Source: Niveispirillum cyanobacteriorum (GTDB lineage Bacteria; Pseudomonadota; Alphaproteobacteria; Azospirillales; Azospirillaceae). Taken from it: a stretch of DNA of 64,000 nt. Positions within the stretch are counted from its first letter, which is position 1, and the number at the start of each line of letters is the position of its first letter. The stretch covers positions 2,536,501 to 2,600,500 of the forward strand of contig NZ_CP025611.1 in NCBI RefSeq assembly GCF_002868735.1. Direction: 5' to 3'. Under the pieces are notes generated by a model. That model was not told the origin of the DNA and ran no database searches. It saw only the letters and a program-made list of their open reading frames with translations. The position numbers were made by a program, and so were the translations under genes. Positions 34,999-45,294 of the stretch are shown piece by piece.

Positions 34999-35895
34999 TC
35001 ACCGCTTCAGAATACGGTTCAGCACACTGTCCAGCTGGTCCAGTGTGCGATAATGTATCTGCAGGCTGCCCTTCTTGCCGGTGCCGCTCAGCGTGACCTT
35101 GAGGCCCAGCGCCAGGGACACTTCCCGTTCCAACGCCACGGTGTCGGGTGCCTTGTCCTTCACCGCCTTGGTCAGGACCAGCGGTTCCGCCGACATTTGC
35201 TTCACCAGCGCTTCGGTCTGACGGACATTCAGCTCGCGCTTGATGACCTCCTGCGCCGCCGCCATCGGGTCGGGCGCCGTCAGAAGGGCACGGGCATGGC
35301 CCATGGACAAGGTGCCATCCTGGACCAGCGCCTTCACATCATCCGGCAGGGCCAGCAGGCGCAGCATATTGGCGACATGCGAACGGCTTTTGCCAACCGA
35401 CCGCGCCAGATCCTCCTGCGTGTGATCAAACTCATCCATCAGGCGCTTATAGCCTTCCGCCTCTTCCAAAGGCGTCAGGTCGGAGCGCTGGATATTCTCG
35501 ATCAGCGCGATTTCCAGCGCTTCACGGTCCGTCAGGGTGCGGACCAGGACCGGCACCTCATGCAGGCCCGCGAGCTGCGCTGCACGCCAGCGCCGTTCAC
35601 CGGCGATGATCTCATAGCTGGCATTGCCGGGCGTGGCCGCCGGGTCCTTGCGCACCAGCAACGGCTGCAGGATGCCGCGTTCGCGCACACTTTCGACGAG
35701 TGCGGTCAAGGCCTCCTCGTCAAAGCGGCGGCGCGGCTGGAACTTGCCGGGATGAACCTGATCAATGGGCAGAAGCCGGGTCAGACGGACACGGTCCACC
35801 TGCTGCTCCTCCTCCGTCGCCGCCACCTCCCCGAACAGGGCGGACAGCCCACGGCCCAGGCCGGTGCGCGAATTGTTCTTTCTAGGTTCATCCAT
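34999..35895 (-). CDS. parB: Chromosome partitioning protein ParB
   Basis: ParB binds parS sites and spreads as a CTP-dependent clamp to load the partition complex. The 298-residue product has the N-terminal [17 protein letters not shown], the CTPase/N-engagement region with [20 protein letters not shown], and [13 protein letters not shown], plus a helix-turn-helix ([22 protein letters not shown]). It overlaps parA by 8 nt and ends at a strong terminator. Several TGTTTCACGTGAAACA-type sites in this window are its expected targets. Confidence 0.95.
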   Translation of the reverse strand: MDEPRKNNSRTGLGRGLSALFGEVAATEEEQQVDRVRLTRLLPIDQVHPGKFQPRRRFDEEALTALVESVRERGILQPLLVRKDPAATPGNASYEIIAGERRWRAAQLAGLHEVPVLVRTLTDREALEIALIENIQRSDLTPLEEAEGYKRLMDEFDHTQEDLARSVGKSRSHVANMLRLLALPDDVKALVQDGTLSMGHARALLTAPDPMAAAQEVIKRELNVRQTEALVKQMSAEPLVLTKAVKDKAPDTVALEREVSLALGLKVTLSGTGKKGSLQIHYRTLDQLDSVLNRILKR

Positions 35896-36709
35896 AGGCC
35901 AACTGCCGCTTCCGCTCGCGCTTCAACATCTCGCCTGCCAGATGGATATAGGCCTGTGCGCCCGCCGACTTATGGTCATAGAGCAGCACCGGCTTGCCAT
36001 GGCTGGGCGCCTCGGACACCCGCACATTGCGGGGGATCACCGTCTCATAGACCTTTTCCCCGAAGAAGCCACGCACATCGGCGGCCACCATGTCGGACAG
36101 GTTGTTACGACGGTCAAACATCGTCAGGACCACGCCATTGATATCCAGCGTGGGGTTGAAGGCGCGCTTCACGCGTTCAATGGTACGGATCAGGTGCGAC
36201 AGCCCTTCCAGGGCATAGAATTCGCACTGCAGAGGCACCAGCACGGCATCCGCCGCCGCCAGCGCGTTCAAGGTCAGCAAGCCCAGGGCTGGCGGGCAGT
36301 CGATCAGGATATAGTCGAACCCGCCCGACGACTTCTCAAGGCTGTCTTTCAGCCGGAATTCACGGCGCTCGACATTGACCAGCTCCACCTCGGCGCCAGA
36401 CAGATCGACATTGGCCGTCACCACCCACAGGCCGGGCACGGAGGTGGCCACAGCCACCTCTTCCACCGTCAGGTCAGCGAACAGCAGGTCATAAATGCCG
36501 AATTCACGGTTGCTCTGCGGAATGCCCAGACCGGTGGAGGCATTGCCCTGCGGATCATTATCAATGATCAGCACACGCTTGCCACAGGCAGCCAACGCCG
36601 TCGCCAAGTTGATGGTGGTCGTGGTCTTGCCCACGCCGCCCTTCTGGTTGGCAAGGGCGATGATGCGGGCACGATGGGCGGGGAGGGTGGTCTGGGCGGC
36701 GCTCGGCAC
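35888..36709 (-). CDS. parA: Chromosome partitioning ATPase ParA
   Basis: ParA is a deviant-Walker ATPase that moves the ParB-parS complex along the nucleoid. The 273-residue product shows the signature KGGVGKTTTTINLATALAA, the Walker A' LIIDNDPQGNAS, and the switch IDCPPALGLLTLNALAAADAVL. The GTG start at 36709 has GAGG nearby; the first 15 residues precede the conserved IIALANQKGG. It overlaps parB and follows rsmG on the same strand, the order found in most alphaproteobacteria. Confidence 0.95.
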   Translation of the reverse strand: MPSAAQTTLPAHRARIIALANQKGGVGKTTTTINLATALAACGKRVLIIDNDPQGNASTGLGIPQSNREFGIYDLLFADLTVEEVAVATSVPGLWVVTANVDLSGAEVELVNVERREFRLKDSLEKSSGGFDYILIDCPPALGLLTLNALAAADAVLVPLQCEFYALEGLSHLIRTIERVKRAFNPTLDINGVVLTMFDRRNNLSDMVAADVRGFFGEKVYETVIPRNVRVSEAPSHGKPVLLYDHKSAGAQAYIHLAGEMLKRERKRQLAYG

Positions 36710-36749
36710 TGTCGTTCAACCTCTGTCGTTCGGCTTGTGGCGAGACCGC

Positions 36750-37355
36750 TTAGCGCGGTGCAAGGTCACTGATACGCAGAATGGTGCCGGCCGGATCGGT
36801 CTGGCTGGGGAACCGCTCGACCCGCATATTCCAGGAATCCTTTACCGCGGTCAATTCATCCTCGGCCGTCCTGCCCTTCGGAAATAGGCAGGTGCCACCC
36901 GGTTTCAGCATTCCATGCGCCCAAGGCAGCAATAGCGCCAGTTCCGCAAGCGCGCGGGCAGAGACCACATCGGCGGGGGGCGTGTCCGCCACCTCAATCC
37001 GAACGGGATGCACCGTCGCCGGCGCCCCCGTCACCCGCGCCACTTCGCGCAGGAAAGCGGCCTTGCGCACGTCCGATTCGACCAGATGCACCTCCGGCAC
37101 GCCCAAGATTGCCAGGACAAGACCGGGGAAGCCGGCGCCGGAACCAAGGTCGACCAGCACCTTCGTCCCATCCGGAATCAGGCTGAAAACCTGCGCGCTG
37201 TCGGCCAGATGCCGTGACCAGAGATCGTCCAGCGTGCTCTTGGAGACCAGATTGATAGCCGGATTCCATTTCTGCAGATGGGCCGCATAAACCTCCAGCT
37301 TCGTCAATGTTTCACGTGAAACACCGAAGCGGGACTGGAACTGTTGCGGGCTCAT
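36750..37355 (-). CDS. rsmG: 16S rRNA (guanine-527-N7) methyltransferase
   Basis: RsmG methylates G527 of 16S rRNA. The 201-residue product begins MSPQQFQSRFGVSRETL, like other GidB proteins, and contains the SAM-binding VLVDLGSGAGFPGLVLAILG and ARALAELALLLPWA, with KGRTAEDEL near the end. Longer starts at 37382 and 37448 exist, the last overlapping mnmG, but no Shine-Dalgarno supports any of them. A perfect parS lies inside this gene at codons for VSRET. It sits between parA and mnmG. Confidence 0.9.
   Translation of the reverse strand: MSPQQFQSRFGVSRETLTKLEVYAAHLQKWNPAINLVSKSTLDDLWSRHLADSAQVFSLIPDGTKVLVDLGSGAGFPGLVLAILGVPEVHLVESDVRKAAFLREVARVTGAPATVHPVRIEVADTPPADVVSARALAELALLLPWAHGMLKPGGTCLFPKGRTAEDELTAVKDSWNMRVERFPSQTDPAGTILRISDLAPR
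37308..37323. other. parS: parS site (perfect) inside rsmG
   Basis: TGTTTCACGTGAAACA matches the parS consensus TGTTNCACGTGAAACA exactly. It encodes VSRET in the early part of rsmG on the - strand. It lies about 1.4 kb from parB and 0.6 kb from parA, typical of origin-proximal partition sites. Confidence 0.93.
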
Positions 37356-37410
37356 CGGCGGCGGACCCGGCGGGCGGGGCATGGGTGGGAGCTTGAGAGG
37401 CTTGGATGGT

Positions 37411-39279
37411 TTACGCGGCGCCACGATCGCCCCCACGCTTCTTGACATGACGCAACAAGGAGGTGAGGGCAGCCGGCGTCATACCCGGAATACGCGCAGC
37501 TGCACCTAGGGTCGCGGGCCGCGTCGCCTTCAGCTTCTGGCGGATCTCTGCTGACAGGGAGGCGATGCTGTCCGGGTCCAGGTCTGTCGGCAGCTCCAAC
37601 GCCTCATCCTTACGGAAGGCACGGATATCCGCCTCCTGGCGGTCCAGGTAGCCCGCATACTTGCCATCAATCTCCACCTGCTCCGCAATGTCGGGCGACA
37701 GGGACGACAGCTCCGGCCATACTTGACACAGGCGCGGGAAGTCAATCTCGGGATAGCGCAGCAGGTCAAGCGCGTTACGGCGCACCCCATCCTTGTTGAT
37801 GTGCAGCCCGTGCTTCTCCAGCTCGTTGGGCGTGGCCGACAGGCCCGTAACGAGCTCCCGTGCATGCGCCAGGGCCTGCTTCTTTTCCGCCCAATGCGCC
37901 TGGCGTCGGCTACCCACCAGACCGATGGCCAAGCCACGGTCGGTCAGGCGCTGGTCGGCATTGTCGGCGCGCAGCAGCAGGCGGTATTCGGCGCGGCTGG
38001 TAAACATGCGGTAGGGTTCGGACGTACCGCGCGTGATCAGATCATCGATCAACACGCCAATATATGCCTCCGCCCGGTCCAGCACGAAGGGGGCCGAACC
38101 GGTCACGGCCAAAGCGGCATTGACGCCGGCAATCAGGCCCTGTGCTGCCGCTTCCTCATAGCCCGTGGTGCCATTGATCTGTCCGGCCAGGAAGAGGCGG
38201 GGCAGGCGGCGGGTTTCCAGGGTGCGGGTCAGTTCGCGCGGATCGACATAATCATACTCAATGGCATAGCCGGGCCGGATCATACGCACCTGTTCCAGGC
38301 CGGGGATGTTCTTCAGAATGTCGAGTTGCACATCGCGCGGCAGTGAGGTGGAGATGCCATTGGGATAGACCGTGTCATCATCCAGACCCTCCGGCTCCAG
38401 GAAAATCTGGTGCCGCTCCTTATCTGCGAAGCGAACGACCTTATCCTCCACGCTGGGGCAGTAGCGGGGGCCCACCCCCTCAATCTGGCCCGAATACATG
38501 GGTGCGCGGTGGATATTGTCGCGGATGACCCGATGGACCTCCGGCGTGGTGTAGGTGATGGCGCAGTCAATCTGCGGCGTTGTGATGCGGTCAGTCAGGG
38601 TGGAGAAGGGCGGGGGCGGATTATCGCCCGGCTGCATTTCCAGCCCCGCCCAATCGATGGTCTTACCATCCAGACGCGGCGGCGTGCCCGTCTTCAACCG
38701 GCCCAGGTTGAAGCCCAGCCGTTCCAGCGTCAGGGACAAGCCGATGGCGGGCTCCTCTCCCACACGACCCGCGGGGATCTTCTCCTCGCCGATATGGATC
38801 AGACCGCGCAGGAAGGTGCCCGTTGTCAGAACCACGGCACCGGACCGGATTTCACGTCCGTCACCCGTCACGATACCGGCGCAGGCGCCAGAGGCATCGA
38901 TGATCAGGTCCTCGGCGGCGGCGGCAATGATGTCCAGGTTGGGCTGTTCGGCCAGGGCCTTCTGCATCGCCTGGCGATACAGCTTGCGGTCGGCCTGGGC
39001 ACGTGGGCCGCGCACGGCCGGGCCCTTGGATCGGTTCAGGATGCGGAACTGGATGCCGCCCTGGTCCGTCACCCGGCCCATGACGCCATCCAGCGCATCA
39101 ATCTCACGCACGAGATGCCCCTTGCCCAGGCCACCGATAGCCGGGTTGCATGACATCTCACCAATGGTTTCCGTCTTGTGGGTCACCAGCGCTGTACGGG
39201 CCCCCGCACGCGCCGCCGCGGCCGCCGCCTCGCATCCCGCATGGCCGCCGCCAACCACGATAACATCATAGTGCTGCAT
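37411..39279 (-). CDS. mnmG: tRNA uridine-5-carboxymethylaminomethyl modification enzyme MnmG
   Basis: MnmG (GidA) works with MnmE to add the carboxymethylaminomethyl group to U34 of certain tRNAs. The 622-residue product begins [23 protein letters not shown], the FAD-binding glycine motif, and carries [15 protein letters not shown] and the [17 protein letters not shown] motif. The ATG at 39279 places the FAD motif at the usual distance; the frame from 39303 adds 8 residues. It overlaps the longest rsmG start and lies between rsmG and mnmE. Confidence 0.95.
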   Translation of the reverse strand: MQHYDVIVVGGGHAGCEAAAAAARAGARTALVTHKTETIGEMSCNPAIGGLGKGHLVREIDALDGVMGRVTDQGGIQFRILNRSKGPAVRGPRAQADRKLYRQAMQKALAEQPNLDIIAAAAEDLIIDASGACAGIVTGDGREIRSGAVVLTTGTFLRGLIHIGEEKIPAGRVGEEPAIGLSLTLERLGFNLGRLKTGTPPRLDGKTIDWAGLEMQPGDNPPPPFSTLTDRITTPQIDCAITYTTPEVHRVIRDNIHRAPMYSGQIEGVGPRYCPSVEDKVVRFADKERHQIFLEPEGLDDDTVYPNGISTSLPRDVQLDILKNIPGLEQVRMIRPGYAIEYDYVDPRELTRTLETRRLPRLFLAGQINGTTGYEEAAAQGLIAGVNAALAVTGSAPFVLDRAEAYIGVLIDDLITRGTSEPYRMFTSRAEYRLLLRADNADQRLTDRGLAIGLVGSRRQAHWAEKKQALAHARELVTGLSATPNELEKHGLHINKDGVRRNALDLLRYPEIDFPRLCQVWPELSSLSPDIAEQVEIDGKYAGYLDRQEADIRAFRKDEALELPTDLDPDSIASLSAEIRQKLKATRPATLGAAARIPGMTPAALTSLLRHVKKRGGDRGAA

Positions 39280-39340
39280 GGGGCGGGAAGATAAGCGCGC
39301 CAAGCCTTTGAGTCAAAGGACAGGGGCGCATGGGGCCCCG

Positions 39341-40660
39341 TCACTTCCCGATGCAGAAATCGCGGAAGATCACATCCAGCAGATCCTCCACATCTACCCG
39401 GCCTGTGATGCGACCAAGGGCGCGGACGGCCAGACGCACATCCTCCGCCGCCAGTTCCGGCAGCGGGGCCTGCAGCGCCCGATGCAGGTTCTCACGACAT
39501 TCCTCCAGCGCCGAACGGTGGCGGGCGCGCGTCAGGGCCGGCGCCCCGGAGGGGGCGTAGCGGGCAGCAATCGCCTGTTCCAGGGCCGACAGCAAGGCGG
39601 GCACGCCATCACCCGTACGGGCTGAGATCGGCAGGATCGGGCGGCCCACCAGGGGCGCCACAACACCCGCTAGGTCGGCCTTGTTCATAACGAGGATGGC
39701 ATCATCATCGGCCAGCGCCAGGGTGGCCGGGTCTGGCAATTCACCGCCATCGAAAACCAGCAGCTTCAGATCGGCATTGGCGGCGCGGTCCAGCGCACGG
39801 CGGATGCCCTCGGTTTCCACCTGATCGGCGGCATCGCGCAGACCCGCCGTATCGGCCAGCAGGACGGGATAACCGCCCAAATCCAACTGCACCTCGATCA
39901 CATCCCGCGTCGTGCCCGCCTGATTCGACACGATGGCGACATCACGCCGCGCAATGGCGTTCAGCAGGCTGGACTTGCCAGCATTCGGTGCCCCCAGAAT
40001 GGTGATGGAAATGCCATCGCGCAGCCGCTCGCCGCGCCCCTGGTCGGCCAGATGCGCTGACAGTTCAGCCGCTAACCCCACCACCACCGGGCGCACGGCA
40101 TCAGACAGGCCGCCCGGCAAATCCTCGTCCGGAAAGTCGATATCGGCCTCCAGATGGGCCAGCGCCCGGGTCAGGCGGTGGCGCCAGCCATCGTAAAGCT
40201 GACCCAGTGCGCCTTCCATCTGACGTAGCGCCTGTCGCCGCTGCGCCGCAGTTTCGGCATCGACCAGATCGGCAATGGCTTCGGCCTCCGTCAGGTCCAG
40301 CTTGCCATGTTCGAAGGCGCGGCGGCTGAACTCCCCTGGTTCGGCCACACGCAGGCCCAGACCCGTCAGGGCCTGCGTCGCCGCAGACAGGACGGCGCGA
40401 CCGCCATGCAGATGCAGTTCCACCACATCCTCCCCCGTGAAACTGCCGGGGGCCGGGAAGGACAGGACCAGGGCCTTGTCGAACAGCTCGCCCGTGACCG
40501 GGTCACGCAAGCCTGCCAGGGCAGCGTGACGCGGCGGGGGCAGGGACCGACCCATCAGGCGGGACAGCACGGCGCCGGCATCAGGGCCGGAAATGCGGAT
40601 CACCTGCACCCCCGCGCGACCGGGGGCAGAGGCCAGGGCGAAGATCGTATCGGCGCGCAT
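39341..40660 (-). CDS. mnmE: tRNA modification GTPase MnmE
   Basis: MnmE is the GTPase partner of MnmG. The 439-residue product has an N-terminal TIFALASAPGRAGVQVIRISG (formyl-THF-binding region), a GTPase domain with GAPNAGKSSLLNAIARRD, DTAGLRDAADQVE and a C-terminal FCIGK with the conserved cysteine. The start at ATG 40660 is chosen so that the conserved RADTIFALASAPG begins the protein; an upstream start at 40714 would run through the parS site at 40667-40682. It reads toward mnmG. Confidence 0.95.
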   Translation of the reverse strand: MRADTIFALASAPGRAGVQVIRISGPDAGAVLSRLMGRSLPPPRHAALAGLRDPVTGELFDKALVLSFPAPGSFTGEDVVELHLHGGRAVLSAATQALTGLGLRVAEPGEFSRRAFEHGKLDLTEAEAIADLVDAETAAQRRQALRQMEGALGQLYDGWRHRLTRALAHLEADIDFPDEDLPGGLSDAVRPVVVGLAAELSAHLADQGRGERLRDGISITILGAPNAGKSSLLNAIARRDVAIVSNQAGTTRDVIEVQLDLGGYPVLLADTAGLRDAADQVETEGIRRALDRAANADLKLLVFDGGELPDPATLALADDDAILVMNKADLAGVVAPLVGRPILPISARTGDGVPALLSALEQAIAARYAPSGAPALTRARHRSALEECRENLHRALQAPLPELAAEDVRLAVRALGRITGRVDVEDLLDVIFRDFCIGK

Positions 40661-40666
40661 CAGGCG

Positions 40667-40682
40667 TGTTTCACGTGAAACA
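40667..40682. other. parS: parS site (perfect) just upstream of mnmE
   Basis: TGTTTCACGTGAAACA is an exact match to the consensus. It lies 6 bp before the mnmE ATG, next to the convergent-strand end of the ferredoxin gene upstream, so it probably overlaps the mnmE leader. Confidence 0.93.
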
Positions 40683-41072
40683 TCATTCCGCCGCTGCCCG
40701 GCGGACGACGACATCGGCGGGCAGCTTATCGGTGGGCTGAAGCATCAGCCGCTCAACGCGCTTACCCTCCACCAGATGGGTTTGCAGCACTTCATCCACA
40801 TCGGCCTTGCTGGTCACGGCGTACCATACACCCTCGGGATAAACGACCAGGACGGGTCCCAGCTCGCAGCGATCCAGGCAGCCGGCATTGTTGATACGCA
40901 CAGCCTTGCCCAGACCCAAACCGGTGGCCTTCTTTTTCATATAATCGCGCAGCTCATCCCCGCCTTTCTCGCGGCAGCAGCCACGGGGGTGACCAGCCTC
41001 CCGCTCATTGGTGCAGACAAAGACATGGGCGCGGTAATAGGGCGCTGGATCGGCCTTCACGTCATCACTCAC
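40683..41072 (-). CDS. [2Fe-2S] ferredoxin-like protein (thioredoxin-fold)
   Basis: The 129-residue protein is a thioredoxin-like ferredoxin of the Shethna/NuoE-like kind: HVFVCTNEREAGHPRGCCREKG followed by VRINNAGCLDRCELGPVLVVYPEGVWY gives the four cysteine ligands (C-x(10-12)-C..C-x3-C). It starts with a GTG that overlaps the stop of the DUF6489 gene (GTGA). Its last codons abut the parS at 40667-40682. The physiological partner is unknown. Confidence 0.82.
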   Translation of the reverse strand: MSDDVKADPAPYYRAHVFVCTNEREAGHPRGCCREKGGDELRDYMKKKATGLGLGKAVRINNAGCLDRCELGPVLVVYPEGVWYAVTSKADVDEVLQTHLVEGKRVERLMLQPTDKLPADVVVRRAAAE

Positions 41073-41332
41073 TTCTTAGCATCCTTCGTCGATGTACCGC
41101 CCATGGCATTGGACATCTGCGACCACATCAGCTTCTGAAACTGCTCGATGCCCTGCATGCCCAGGGGCAGCCAGGTATTCATCATGGTTTCCGGGTCCAT
41201 GGCCTTCAGGTTGGCCGACATTTGATCCTGCAACTGCTGCATCAGTGCCGCCTGCATGGGTTGGACATCCGGCAGGCCCAGGAAGGTGCGCGCCTCTTCC
41301 GGTGTGCAATCGATATTGATGGTCACCTTCAT
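41069..41332 (-). CDS. DUF6489 family small protein
   Basis: The 87-residue protein starts MKVTINIDCTPEEARTFLGLPDV and continues with a Gln/Met-rich helical C-terminal half (MQQLQDQMSANLKAMDPETMM). This pattern is conserved in alphaproteobacteria upstream of the ferredoxin gene; function is unknown. GGGAGGT is 7 nt before the ATG at 41332, favouring it over the GTG at 41347. It is translationally coupled to the ferredoxin by a 4-base overlap, so the two probably work together. Confidence 0.75.
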   Translation of the reverse strand: MKVTINIDCTPEEARTFLGLPDVQPMQAALMQQLQDQMSANLKAMDPETMMNTWLPLGMQGIEQFQKLMWSQMSNAMGGTSTKDAKK

Positions 41333-41465
41333 GGCGCTACCTCCCACCTGTTATCCGCCGCGATTTTTCCCGTACCCTGGGTTTGACACAAGGATAAACT
41401 ATCTGTTCTTCACAGGCCCGTCATGGATTGGCGTCATGAAGGGCGGACCCGGCAAAGGATGAGAC

Positions 41466-43520
41466 ATGGCCACGTCCCCAAACAGCGCCCATCGCGGTGA
41501 TGGCAATCTGCTGCACCGGGAAACCAGCCCCTATCTGCGCCAGCACATGGACAATCCCGTGGACTGGATGGGCTGGGGTCCGGACGCGCTGAACAAGGCG
41601 AAGACAGAAGGTAAGCCCATCTTGCTGTCGGTCGGCTATGCCGCCTGTCACTGGTGCCATGTCATGGCCCATGAAAGCTTTGAGAATCCGGCCATTGCCG
41701 ACCTGATGAACAAGCTGTTCGTCAATATCAAGGTGGATCGGGAAGAACGGCCCGACCTGGACCATATCTATCAGCAGGCCTTGAGCCTGCTGGGGCAGCA
41801 GGGCGGCTGGCCGCTGACCATGTTCCTGACCCCTGATGGGCACCCATTCTGGGGCGGCACCTATTTCCCACCGGAACGTCGCTGGGGCCGGCCCGGCTTT
41901 CCCGAGGTGTTGCAGATCGTTGCACAGACCTTTGCGGAAGAACCGGCGAAGGTGGAGCGCAATGTCCAGGCCCTGACCAATGCCATGGACAATCTGGCCG
42001 CCGGACGGCCCGGCGACGCGATTACGCCCGACACACTGATTCAGGTGGCCGACCGGCTGGTGCGAGAGGTAGACCCCGTCTGGGGCGGTATCGGCGATGC
42101 ACCGAAATTCCCGCAGCCGGGCATTTTCGAGCTGCTCTGGCGCGCCTTCCGCCATACAGGCCGGCAGCAATTCGCCACCGCGACGATCCGGACAGTGGCG
42201 TGCATGGCCCAGGGCGGCATCTATGACCATCTGGGCGGCGGCTTTGCCCGTTACTCCGTGGATGCGGAATGGCTGGTCCCGCATTTCGAAAAGATGCTTT
42301 ACGACAATGCCCAGCTTATCGACCTGATGCTAACCGTCTGGCTGGAAACGCGCGACCCGCTGCTGCACGCCCGCATCACCGAAACCGCCGATTGGGTCTT
42401 GGCCGAGATGGTGGCAGAGGGTGGGGGTTTCGCCGCCTCGCTGGATGCTGACAGCGAGGGGGAAGAGGGCAAGTTCTATGTCTGGACCGAAGGGGAAATC
42501 CGTCGTCTGTTGCCTGCCGATGATGCCGACCTGTTCTGCCGTATCTATGGCCTGGCGGCGGAGGGTAACTGGGAAGGCCACACGATCCTGAACCGCATGC
42601 ATGAAAACGGTCTGGCCGATACGGAGACCGAGGCGGTTCTGGCCCGCTGCCGCTCAGTCCTTCTATCGGCCCGTAAAGCCCGTGTGCGGCCCGGTTGGGA
42701 CGACAAGGTTCTGGCCGATTGGAACGGCCTGATGATTGCGGCCCTGGCACGGGCCGGGGCAGTGCTGGACAAGGCGGACTGGCTTTCCGCCGCCACGCGC
42801 GCCTTCAGCTTTGTTGTGAACGGGATGTCCACTACCGATGGCCGTCTGCTGCATTCGTTCCGCGACGGGCAGGCACGTCATCGCGGCACCTTGGAGGACC
42901 ATGTCAACATGGCCCGGGCCGCCGTGACCCTTTATGAAGTGACGGGGCAGGGTGCCTATCTGAACCACGCCATCAACTGGCTGGAGAAGGTGGAACGCTA
43001 TTTCCATGATGATGGCGATGGCGGCTATTTCATCACGGCAGATGATGCCGATGACCTGATCCGCCGCCCGCGCCATGCCCATGACAATGCTGTTCCCGCC
43101 GGCAATGGCACCTTGGTCGGGCTGTTCAGCCGTCTATGGCTGTTGACGGGGGAAGATGCCTGGAGGCAGCGGGCCGATGCGCTCATAACCGCGTTTGCCG
43201 GCGAAGTGGGGCGGAACTTCTTCCCGCTTGCCGGGCTTTTGAATGGCGTGGATCTGCGTCTGCATGGCCAGATGCTGGTAATTATCGGTGACACGGACGA
43301 TACCGGAACCGCTGCCATGCGCCGCGTGGCGCTGGAGAAATGGCATCCAAATTTGGTCCTGCTCCGTCGCGCGCCGAATGATCCGATGCCGCGCCCGCAT
43401 CATCCCGCCGCAGGCAAAAGCATGGTTAAAGGCCATGCGACCGCTTATCTTTGTCAGGAACAGCATTGTTCGGCCCCCGTGACGGCGGCCACAGACCTTG
43501 CCGCCCTGCTGGGCGGATAA
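41466..43520 (+). CDS. YyaL/SPATA20-like thioredoxin-domain protein (DUF255)
   Basis: The 684-residue protein has an N-terminal thioredoxin-like DUF255 domain with the motif [13 protein letters not shown], followed by a six-hairpin-glycosidase-like (alpha/alpha-toroid) C-terminal half rich in WLETRDPLL and [12 protein letters not shown] patterns. The family (bacterial YyaL, human SPATA20) is widely conserved but of unknown function. The start at ATG 41466 places the N-terminal [18 protein letters not shown] signature normally. It follows a 133-bp gap and is the first gene of a run of + strand genes. Confidence 0.88.
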   Translation: MATSPNSAHRGDGNLLHRETSPYLRQHMDNPVDWMGWGPDALNKAKTEGKPILLSVGYAACHWCHVMAHESFENPAIADLMNKLFVNIKVDREERPDLDHIYQQALSLLGQQGGWPLTMFLTPDGHPFWGGTYFPPERRWGRPGFPEVLQIVAQTFAEEPAKVERNVQALTNAMDNLAAGRPGDAITPDTLIQVADRLVREVDPVWGGIGDAPKFPQPGIFELLWRAFRHTGRQQFATATIRTVACMAQGGIYDHLGGGFARYSVDAEWLVPHFEKMLYDNAQLIDLMLTVWLETRDPLLHARITETADWVLAEMVAEGGGFAASLDADSEGEEGKFYVWTEGEIRRLLPADDADLFCRIYGLAAEGNWEGHTILNRMHENGLADTETEAVLARCRSVLLSARKARVRPGWDDKVLADWNGLMIAALARAGAVLDKADWLSAATRAFSFVVNGMSTTDGRLLHSFRDGQARHRGTLEDHVNMARAAVTLYEVTGQGAYLNHAINWLEKVERYFHDDGDGGYFITADDADDLIRRPRHAHDNAVPAGNGTLVGLFSRLWLLTGEDAWRQRADALITAFAGEVGRNFFPLAGLLNGVDLRLHGQMLVIIGDTDDTGTAAMRRVALEKWHPNLVLLRRAPNDPMPRPHHPAAGKSMVKGHATAYLCQEQHCSAPVTAATDLAALLGG

Positions 43521-43563
43521 TCCCGCTTCATTTCATCTGTCGATTACAAGGAAGGATATCCCC

Positions 43564-44256
43564 ATGCCCGACGTTTCAATCCAGTCGCCCGACGGCAGCT
43601 TTGGCGCTTATCTGGCCGCCCCGGCCAGCGGCAAGGGCCCGGCCATGATCATCATCCAGGAAATTTTTGGCGTGAATGCCAACCTGCGCGCCATTGCCGA
43701 CAAGTATGCCGCCGCCGGCTATTTCGCCATTGCGCCCGACCTGTTCTGGCGTCAGGAGCCGGGCGTGCAGATCACCGATCAGACCGAAGCCGAATGGCAG
43801 AAAGCGTTTCAACTGTATCAGGGCTTTAATGAGGTGAAGGGGGTGGAGGATCTGGCCACCACCCTGTCCTTCATCCGTCAGTATCCTGGTGTCACGGGCA
43901 AGGTCGGCTGCGTCGGCTTCTGCCTGGGTGGCAAGCTGGCCTATCTGATGGCAACGCGCACCGATATTGATGCTTCCGTCTCCTATTACGGGGTTGGCAT
44001 CGACAAGGATATCGGGGAAGTGTCAGCCATCACCAAGCCGCTGCTGCTGCACATTGCCGGACAGGACGGTTTCGTGCCGCCCGACGCGCAGAACGCCATC
44101 AAGGAGGCCGTGGCCGGCAATTTCCTGGTCGAGGTGCATGTCTATCCGGAGCGCGACCATGCCTTCACGCGCATCGGCGGCAAGCATTATCATGATGGCG
44201 ACGCGCAGCTAGCCCATGGCCGCTCCGCCGAGTTCCTGGCGAAGCATCTGGGCTGA
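43564..44256 (+). CDS. Dienelactone hydrolase family protein
   Basis: The 230-residue alpha/beta hydrolase has the DLH pattern: VQIT strand-like core with MIIIQEIFGVNANLRAIADKYAAAGYFAIAPDLFWR, the nucleophile Cys in GCVGFCLGGKLAYLMATR, and an Asp-His pair (GQDGFVPPDAQ, ERDHAFTR). Aromatic-degradation genes are absent nearby, so a housekeeping carboxymethylenebutenolidase-like role is a guess. AAGGAAGG lies 8 nt upstream. It is followed by a 9-bp stem-loop. Confidence 0.88.
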   Translation: MPDVSIQSPDGSFGAYLAAPASGKGPAMIIIQEIFGVNANLRAIADKYAAAGYFAIAPDLFWRQEPGVQITDQTEAEWQKAFQLYQGFNEVKGVEDLATTLSFIRQYPGVTGKVGCVGFCLGGKLAYLMATRTDIDASVSYYGVGIDKDIGEVSAITKPLLLHIAGQDGFVPPDAQNAIKEAVAGNFLVEVHVYPERDHAFTRIGGKHYHDGDAQLAHGRSAEFLAKHLG

Positions 44257-44266
44257 TACATCCCGC

Positions 44267-44293
44267 GCCGGGATGCCCACACCGCATCCCGGC
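44267..44293 (+). terminator. Strong stem-loop after the dienelactone hydrolase gene
   Basis: GCCGGGATG (44267-44275) pairs perfectly with CATCCCGGC (44285-44293) around a 9-nt loop. No T-run follows. It lies 11 bp after the stop and 27 bp before the next gene, so it may partly insulate the two or stabilise the upstream mRNA. Confidence 0.55.
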
Positions 44294-44319
44294 GACCTAC
44301 CCTGTTTCAAGGTCAAAGC

Positions 44320-45294
44320 ATGACGCACGCCATCATCGTCGAACAGACCGGCGGGCCGGTGGTTCTGCGCTGGCAGAGGGCTACGGTCGGTAAACCGGGG
44401 CCGGGACAGGCCCTGATCCGGCACACGGCCATCGGCCTGAACTTCATTGATGTCTATTACCGCACCGGCCTTTACCCGACGCCCTTGCCCTTCACGCCGG
44501 GCATGGAAGGGGCAGGTATTGTGGAGGCGGTGGGCGAGGGGGTCATTGACCTGGCCCCCGGCGATCGGGTTGGTTACGGCCAATCCCCCCTGGGCGCCTA
44601 TGCCGAAACCAGGCTGATCCCGGCGGACAAGCTGATCAAACTGCCCGAATGGATTGGGGATGACATGGCGGCCGCCATGCTGCTGCAGGGGCTGACGGCG
44701 CAGTATCTGCTGCGCCAGACGTTCCACGTGAAACAGGGTGATACCATCCTGATCCATGCGGCCGCTGGCGGGGTCGGATCACTGGCCTGCCAATGGGCGA
44801 ATGCCCTGGGTGCCATCGTCATCGGCACGGTGGGATCGGCGGAGAAGGCGGCACTGGCCACGGCCAACGGCTGCCACCATGTCATCCTCTACCGGGAGGA
44901 GGATATGGTGGCCCGCGTGCGGGAGATCACGGGCGGCCAGGGCGTGGATGTCGTCTATGACGGCGTCGGCAAGGATACGTTCGACCGCTCTCTGGATTGT
45001 CTGCGGCGGCGCGGATTGATGGTGAGCTATGGCAATGCCTCTGGTGCAGTCCCGCCCTTTGATATCGGCCTGTTGAACCGCAAGGGCGGCCTGTTCCTGA
45101 CCCGCCCATCAGTGCAGCACTATGCCGGCACGCGCGCCGAACTCCTATCCATGGCCGATGACCTGTTTGCCGTCGTGAAGACCGGAAAGGTGAAGGTACA
45201 GGTCAATCAGCGCTTCGCCCTTCACGCCGCCGCCGATGCCCACCGCGCGCTGGAGGCACGGGCGACCACGGGTGCGACGGTACTGATCCCCTGA
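44320..45294 (+). CDS. qor: NADPH:quinone reductase (zinc-independent MDR family)
   Basis: The 324-residue product belongs to the quinone-oxidoreductase branch of the medium-chain dehydrogenase/reductase family. It carries the NADPH-binding ILIHAAAGGVGSLACQWANALGA, an N-terminal GroES-like part with GLNFIDVYYRTGLYPTPLPFTPGMEGAG, and the C-terminal strand RKGGLFLTRPS. Length is normal. A near-consensus parS lies in its coding sequence (FHVK). It runs tail-to-tail with the DUF885 peptidase. Confidence 0.9.
   Translation: MTHAIIVEQTGGPVVLRWQRATVGKPGPGQALIRHTAIGLNFIDVYYRTGLYPTPLPFTPGMEGAGIVEAVGEGVIDLAPGDRVGYGQSPLGAYAETRLIPADKLIKLPEWIGDDMAAAMLLQGLTAQYLLRQTFHVKQGDTILIHAAAGGVGSLACQWANALGAIVIGTVGSAEKAALATANGCHHVILYREEDMVARVREITGGQGVDVVYDGVGKDTFDRSLDCLRRRGLMVSYGNASGAVPPFDIGLLNRKGGLFLTRPSVQHYAGTRAELLSMADDLFAVVKTGKVKVQVNQRFALHAAADAHRALEARATTGATVLIP
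44720..44735. other. parS: Near-consensus parS site inside the quinone reductase gene
   Basis: CGTTCCACGTGAAACA matches 15 of 16 consensus bases (first base C instead of T). It encodes part of FHVKQ. Confidence 0.72.
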